A stretch of 64,000 nt of DNA, from NCBI RefSeq assembly GCF_050278625.1, contig NZ_JBNNTI010000011.1, positions 33,233-97,232 on the forward strand. The letters are read 5' to 3'. The position numbers and the translations under genes are program-made. Positions within the stretch are counted from its first letter, which is position 1, and the number at the start of each line of letters is the position of its first letter. The DNA comes from Viridibacillus sp050278625. GTDB lineage: Bacteria > Bacillota > Bacilli > Bacillales_A > Planococcaceae. Under the pieces are notes generated by a model that saw only the letters and a program-made list of their open reading frames with translations, made no database searches and had not been told where the DNA came from. Shown one piece after another: positions 61,193 through 64,000 of this stretch.

Positions 61193-62567
61193 GCAAAAGC
61201 AATGGAAAAAAATAAGTGAAAAAATTGCTATGGAAGAATTTGAAAATGTCGAAGAACACCATGAATTTTCTAAGGAATATAATCTAAAAAAGAAAATTTT
61301 TCTTAATGAACTTAAAATGCAAGGCAATATGAAACGTAAACAATATAAAAAGCGTATGCGCCTTATAATGGCGGCAGCAGTATTATTTATTGTTGTTCCG
61401 ACAACAACATATGCAGGAGTAAGCATTTACTCTACAATCATTAATAAAGAAAATTATGAAACAAATTATTTGATTAAAAAAGAGGATAAAACTAAGATCG
61501 CATACGAATACGTAAAAATGGAAATTGGTTATTTACCTGATAATATGGTGGAGGATAAGGATTCAGGTAGCATGAAATACTCATATAAAAATAGAATAAA
61601 TGAAGGAGGCCTTTCATTTATTCTATGGAAGCTAGATGGTGATGCAGATTTTTCAATTTTAAATTCGCTTGAAGCTGACAAAATAGAAATCGGAAATCAT
61701 AAAGGAGTATTAATAAAAAAAGAAGGCGAATTTAACAGACAAGTATTTTTATTATTTGAAGAAGAAGGTTATGTTTTAGAAACATTTGTAGGTGATGATG
61801 TTAACAATCAAGTTATGGAAAAAGTATTGGCATCGATTTTCTTAGTAAAATCTGACAAAGATCAGGCAACACCAAGTTCTGTTTATAAAGAAGAAGCAGT
61901 AGAAGCTTTGAAATCGGAAAAATTGTCAAAAGACAGTAAACGAATTTTCTCAATTGGTTCTACAGCTCCAGTAGAAATTAGTAATAGAGGAGAAAAACAT
62001 AAATTAGATTTTGTTGTAAATAACGCGAAAGTAATGGATTCTATTTCGCAATTTGATTCTAAAGATTTTAATGATTTTCATTCAGATTTGTTGGAAGAGA
62101 GCCAAAATAATTCTGGAAAATTACCTTTTTATGAAAGAGAAACTTATAAATCGGGTGACGGAAAAAATACTATAGATGAATTAATTGATACATCTATGAT
62201 TCAGAAAAAATTCTTATATTTGACCGTAACTATAGAAAATAAAGAAGACAAAAAAATATCTGATTTTTATTTTTCACCACACTTTATTTCTCTCAAAGAC
62301 AATGGTGAGAATTGGAGATTTGAATTAGAGACCTATACTTCTGATGAAACTAGTAGTGAAGTCGCTTATCTAGATGGGAATGGAGAAGGCAATTCATATT
62401 ACAAGCTACCTGATTTGGAACCAAATGAAAAACGTGTTGTACATATTGGTTATTTTGTAGATGCGGATCAATTGAAAACTGCCTTTTTAGATATCTTTAA
62501 TAATAGAACTATCATGGAAAATGTGGAAGGTAACGACAGATGGTGGATTGATTTGAGGCAACAATAA
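61173..62567 (+). CDS. DUF4367-type membrane protein, probable anti-sigma factor
   Basis: A 464-residue protein. A basic cytosolic N-terminus (about 60 residues) is followed by a membrane helix (about 62-85) and a large outside part. Residues ~100-225 look like DUF4367 (MEIGYLPDNM...GVLIKKEGEFNRQVFLLFEEEGY), and the C-terminal ~200 residues form a second beta-rich domain (FLYLTVTIENKEDKKISDFYF) like DUF4352/DUF5027. It is translationally coupled to the sigma gene, so the N-terminus probably restrains that sigma factor. Confidence 0.8.
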   Translation: MRHWKSKQKQWKKISEKIAMEEFENVEEHHEFSKEYNLKKKIFLNELKMQGNMKRKQYKKRMRLIMAAAVLFIVVPTTTYAGVSIYSTIINKENYETNYLIKKEDKTKIAYEYVKMEIGYLPDNMVEDKDSGSMKYSYKNRINEGGLSFILWKLDGDADFSILNSLEADKIEIGNHKGVLIKKEGEFNRQVFLLFEEEGYVLETFVGDDVNNQVMEKVLASIFLVKSDKDQATPSSVYKEEAVEALKSEKLSKDSKRIFSIGSTAPVEISNRGEKHKLDFVVNNAKVMDSISQFDSKDFNDFHSDLLEESQNNSGKLPFYERETYKSGDGKNTIDELIDTSMIQKKFLYLTVTIENKEDKKISDFYFSPHFISLKDNGENWRFELETYTSDETSSEVAYLDGNGEGNSYYKLPDLEPNEKRVVHIGYFVDADQLKTAFLDIFNNRTIMENVEGNDRWWIDLRQQ

Positions 62568-62630
62568 ATAAAAAGTAAACCTTAGATTCCTTTTAAAAAG
62601 GATGCACTGACCTAGAAATATGAGACAAAT

Positions 62631-62699
62631 AAAAACACCTTTCGTTGAAAAATGGGTATCCTACCTTTAAAAACCAACGTGGAGGTGTTTTCTTTTTAC
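62631..62699 (+). terminator. Long hairpin terminator
   Basis: AAAAACACCT ... AGGTGTTTT with inner GTTG/CAAC and TGGGTA/TACC pairs, then CTTTTTAC. The length is unusual and an IS end is an alternative. Confidence 0.6.
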
Positions 62700-62840
62700 T
62701 TACATCACTCTTTCAACTAAATTGGTATTATATTGAAATAATTAGATGTTGGTTTTTAAGGAGAATCTACACCCCCTCTCATACGTATACAAATAAATAG
62801 CCTTCTAGCTAAAAAATCCGGAAAGCATTTTTGGTAGAAC

Positions 62841-63045
62841 TCATAATGGAGTTTCGGTTTTCCATAGTTTAATACCGAAAGTTTGTCGAACTTTGAAATA
62901 GAAACTTATTGGATCATCATTTTCAACATTAAAACTAAGTTTCTTCGTTTTATAAAGTCCATCATTCTCCACATAAAACTCATGAGAACTAAATATTTTC
63001 TCTCCTAGAGAAAAATTAAGATAAGCATTGATAAATAAAGCTAGT
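62841..63045 (-). pseudogene. Unidentified gene 3' remnant
   Basis: An open frame of ~67 codons reads LALFINAYLNFSLGEKIFSSHEFYVENDG... and ends TFGIKLWKTETPL. It has coding-like composition but no start codon and a stop just upstream. It may be the end of a deleted gene; the family is not recognised. Confidence 0.35.
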
Positions 63046-63049
63046 TAAA

Positions 63050-63280
63050 TTAATCTTCCGAAAAATCATGAACATAATTTCTTTTGCCCATTTTTACTTG
63101 GAAACGAGTTTTCATCATCGAGGACGCTGCAAGTACGATGCTCCCCTTTTGATTGAAATTACCGACTACCGCAATCGGTGTCTTCATAACATCTAAATTC
63201 TCAAGCGACGCAATGCAACTCGCATAGAAGCAACGCATATCGATACACATGATGGATCGCCGTGACGCGTTCTCATACAT
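63050..63280 (-). pseudogene. Truncated Y-family DNA polymerase (UvrX-like)
   Basis: Only 76 residues remain of an expected ~410. The N-terminal palm motif SIMCIDMRCFYASCIASLE with the catalytic Asp is intact, followed by PIAVVGNFNQKGSIVLAASSMMKTRFQVK, typical of UvrX/UmuC-type proteins. The frame then ends after HDFSED. The ATG at 63280 keeps a good GGAGG site. Such genes are often carried on mobile elements. Confidence 0.75.
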
Positions 63281-63543
63281 AAACTCATCCTCCACTAGAG
63301 AATATTTGTTCTTATTTTAAATCGAGACATGCGAGATGGTCAGTGGGAATATTAGGTATTTATAATAGATTGTCAATTTACGCTCAACTTTTAGAGTTTT
63401 ACGCTCGTTCGAGGAAAGTTTACGAGTGTTCAGCAGAGATTCACGCTCACAACGGCTTATTTCTCTGAATCGGCTACACTAAGTTGGACATAAAAAATAA
63501 GGGCTTGTACACTTAGACTACCAACTTAAAGGAGCGTGCTACT

Positions 63544-63825
63544 ATGTCACGTCAACGTCGAACTTTTTCATCTGAATTCAAATTACAATTAGTGAAGCTT
63601 TATGAAAATGGAAAATCTCGTGCAGATATTGCCCGAGAATATGATATAACGCCTTCGGCTTTAGATCGTTGGATTAAAAATCATCAAGAAACCGGTTCAT
63701 TCGCTGCGAAAGATAATCGAACAGAAGAAGAAAATGAGCTAGCTCGTTTACGCAAAGAAAATCAACGTTTATTGATGGAAAATGATATTTTAAAGCAAGC
63801 AGCGCTGATCATGGGACGAAAATAG
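63544..63825 (+). CDS. IS3-family transposase OrfA
   Basis: A 93-residue protein. A helix-turn-helix (RRTFSSEFKLQLVKLYENGKSRADIAREYDITPSALDRWIK) is followed by a leucine-zipper-like helix (EENELARLRKENQRLLMENDILKQAA). It binds the terminal repeats. GGAGCGTGCTACT precedes the ATG. orfB continues in the -1 frame, and the CGAAAATAG at its end is the place where frameshifting could make the OrfAB transposase. Confidence 0.92.
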   Translation: MSRQRRTFSSEFKLQLVKLYENGKSRADIAREYDITPSALDRWIKNHQETGSFAAKDNRTEEENELARLRKENQRLLMENDILKQAALIMGRK

Positions 63826-63827
63826 AT

Positions 63828-64000
63828 GTGATTCGAAATAACGTTCACAAATATTCGGTATCAGCAATGTGTGACGTCCTAAATCTCCCGAAAAGCACGT
63901 ATTATTATCACGCCAAGGTACGTGAGAATTTGAAAGCTCAAGCTGAAGAGGCTGAACTCGCTTTAGATATTGAACGTATTTTTAAAGAAAGCCGAAACAA
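63828..64000 (+). CDS. IS3-family transposase OrfB, N-terminal part
   Basis: The frame is open from about 63828 to the window end and reads NVHKYSVSAMCDVLNLPKSTYYYHAK, the HTH_21-like beginning of OrfB. The DDE catalytic domain lies beyond the window. Production is probably through -1 frameshifting from orfA. Confidence 0.85.
   Translation, partial: MIRNNVHKYSVSAMCDVLNLPKSTYYYHAKVRENLKAQAEEAELALDIERIFKESRN

Larger units (their letters stand above)
63476..64000 (+). mobile_element. IS3-family insertion sequence, cut by window end
   Basis: The element includes orfA, an orfB in the -1 frame, and a probable left end near AAGTTGGACATAAAAAAT (about 63480). The right end lies outside the window. 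Both reading frames are intact as far as seen, so this copy may be functional, unlike the other elements here. Confidence 0.8.

Overview
The window is low-GC DNA from an endospore-forming member of the Bacillales. Gene content and order point to the Planococcaceae/Caryophanaceae side (Lysinibacillus or Solibacillus-like), but this is inference from recognised families, not a database match. The evidence is YunB (a sporulation protein), a SAM-I riboswitch, A/T-rich intergenic DNA with GGAGG-type ribosome binding sites, and a gene order that follows the Bacillus subtilis yut-yun-yur(suf)-yus block.

Bases 1-38300 are mostly conserved core. Nfu/YutI, YuzD, YutJ, YuzB, YutF, YutE, YutD, LipA and YunB lead into an HD-GYP protein, YunD, YunE and YunF. 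The sufCDSUB iron-sulfur assembly operon follows. Next come glutamate synthase (gltB-gltD) with a divergent LysR regulator and a DAACS-type symporter, the SAM-riboswitch-controlled metNPQ methionine importer, yusE/yusF, gcvH, yusI, and the fadN-fadA-fadE beta-oxidation operon behind a near-perfect FadR operator. Several of these fit together: LipA and Suf both concern iron-sulfur and lipoate chemistry, GcvH is a lipoylated protein, and the glt, met and fad groups are each regulated units. This core is interrupted by a 1.1-kb array of large palindromic modules (5489-6578) and by two deleted IS1182-type relics that each sit inside the hairpin of a transcription terminator.

Bases 38300-64000 are accessory. 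They hold duplicated copies of a dispersed ~130-bp repeat, transposase fossils, a papain-like protease next to a Pol I-type 5'-3' exonuclease, and a Bce-type sensor kinase/response regulator/ABC transporter unit with a DUF418 membrane protein and a lipoprotein. Further on are a ferritin-like protein, hutH with an Lrp-type regulator, DJ-1 and OsmC proteins, two ECF sigma/anti-sigma pairs, a DMT transporter, a palindrome-controlled DsbA-like/nitroreductase pair, a 3' fragment of a tmRNA gene (a possible island integration scar), a truncated Y-family polymerase and the left part of an IS3-family element that runs off the window.

The observations most worth following are the palindromic array, whose copies show compensatory base changes (stem and possible pseudoknot covariation), the IS1182 relics lodged in terminators, the twin perfect palindromes over a consensus sigma-A promoter whose regulator gene is missing, and the tmRNA 3' fragment. 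I saw no CRISPR array, rRNA, intact tRNA or prophage.
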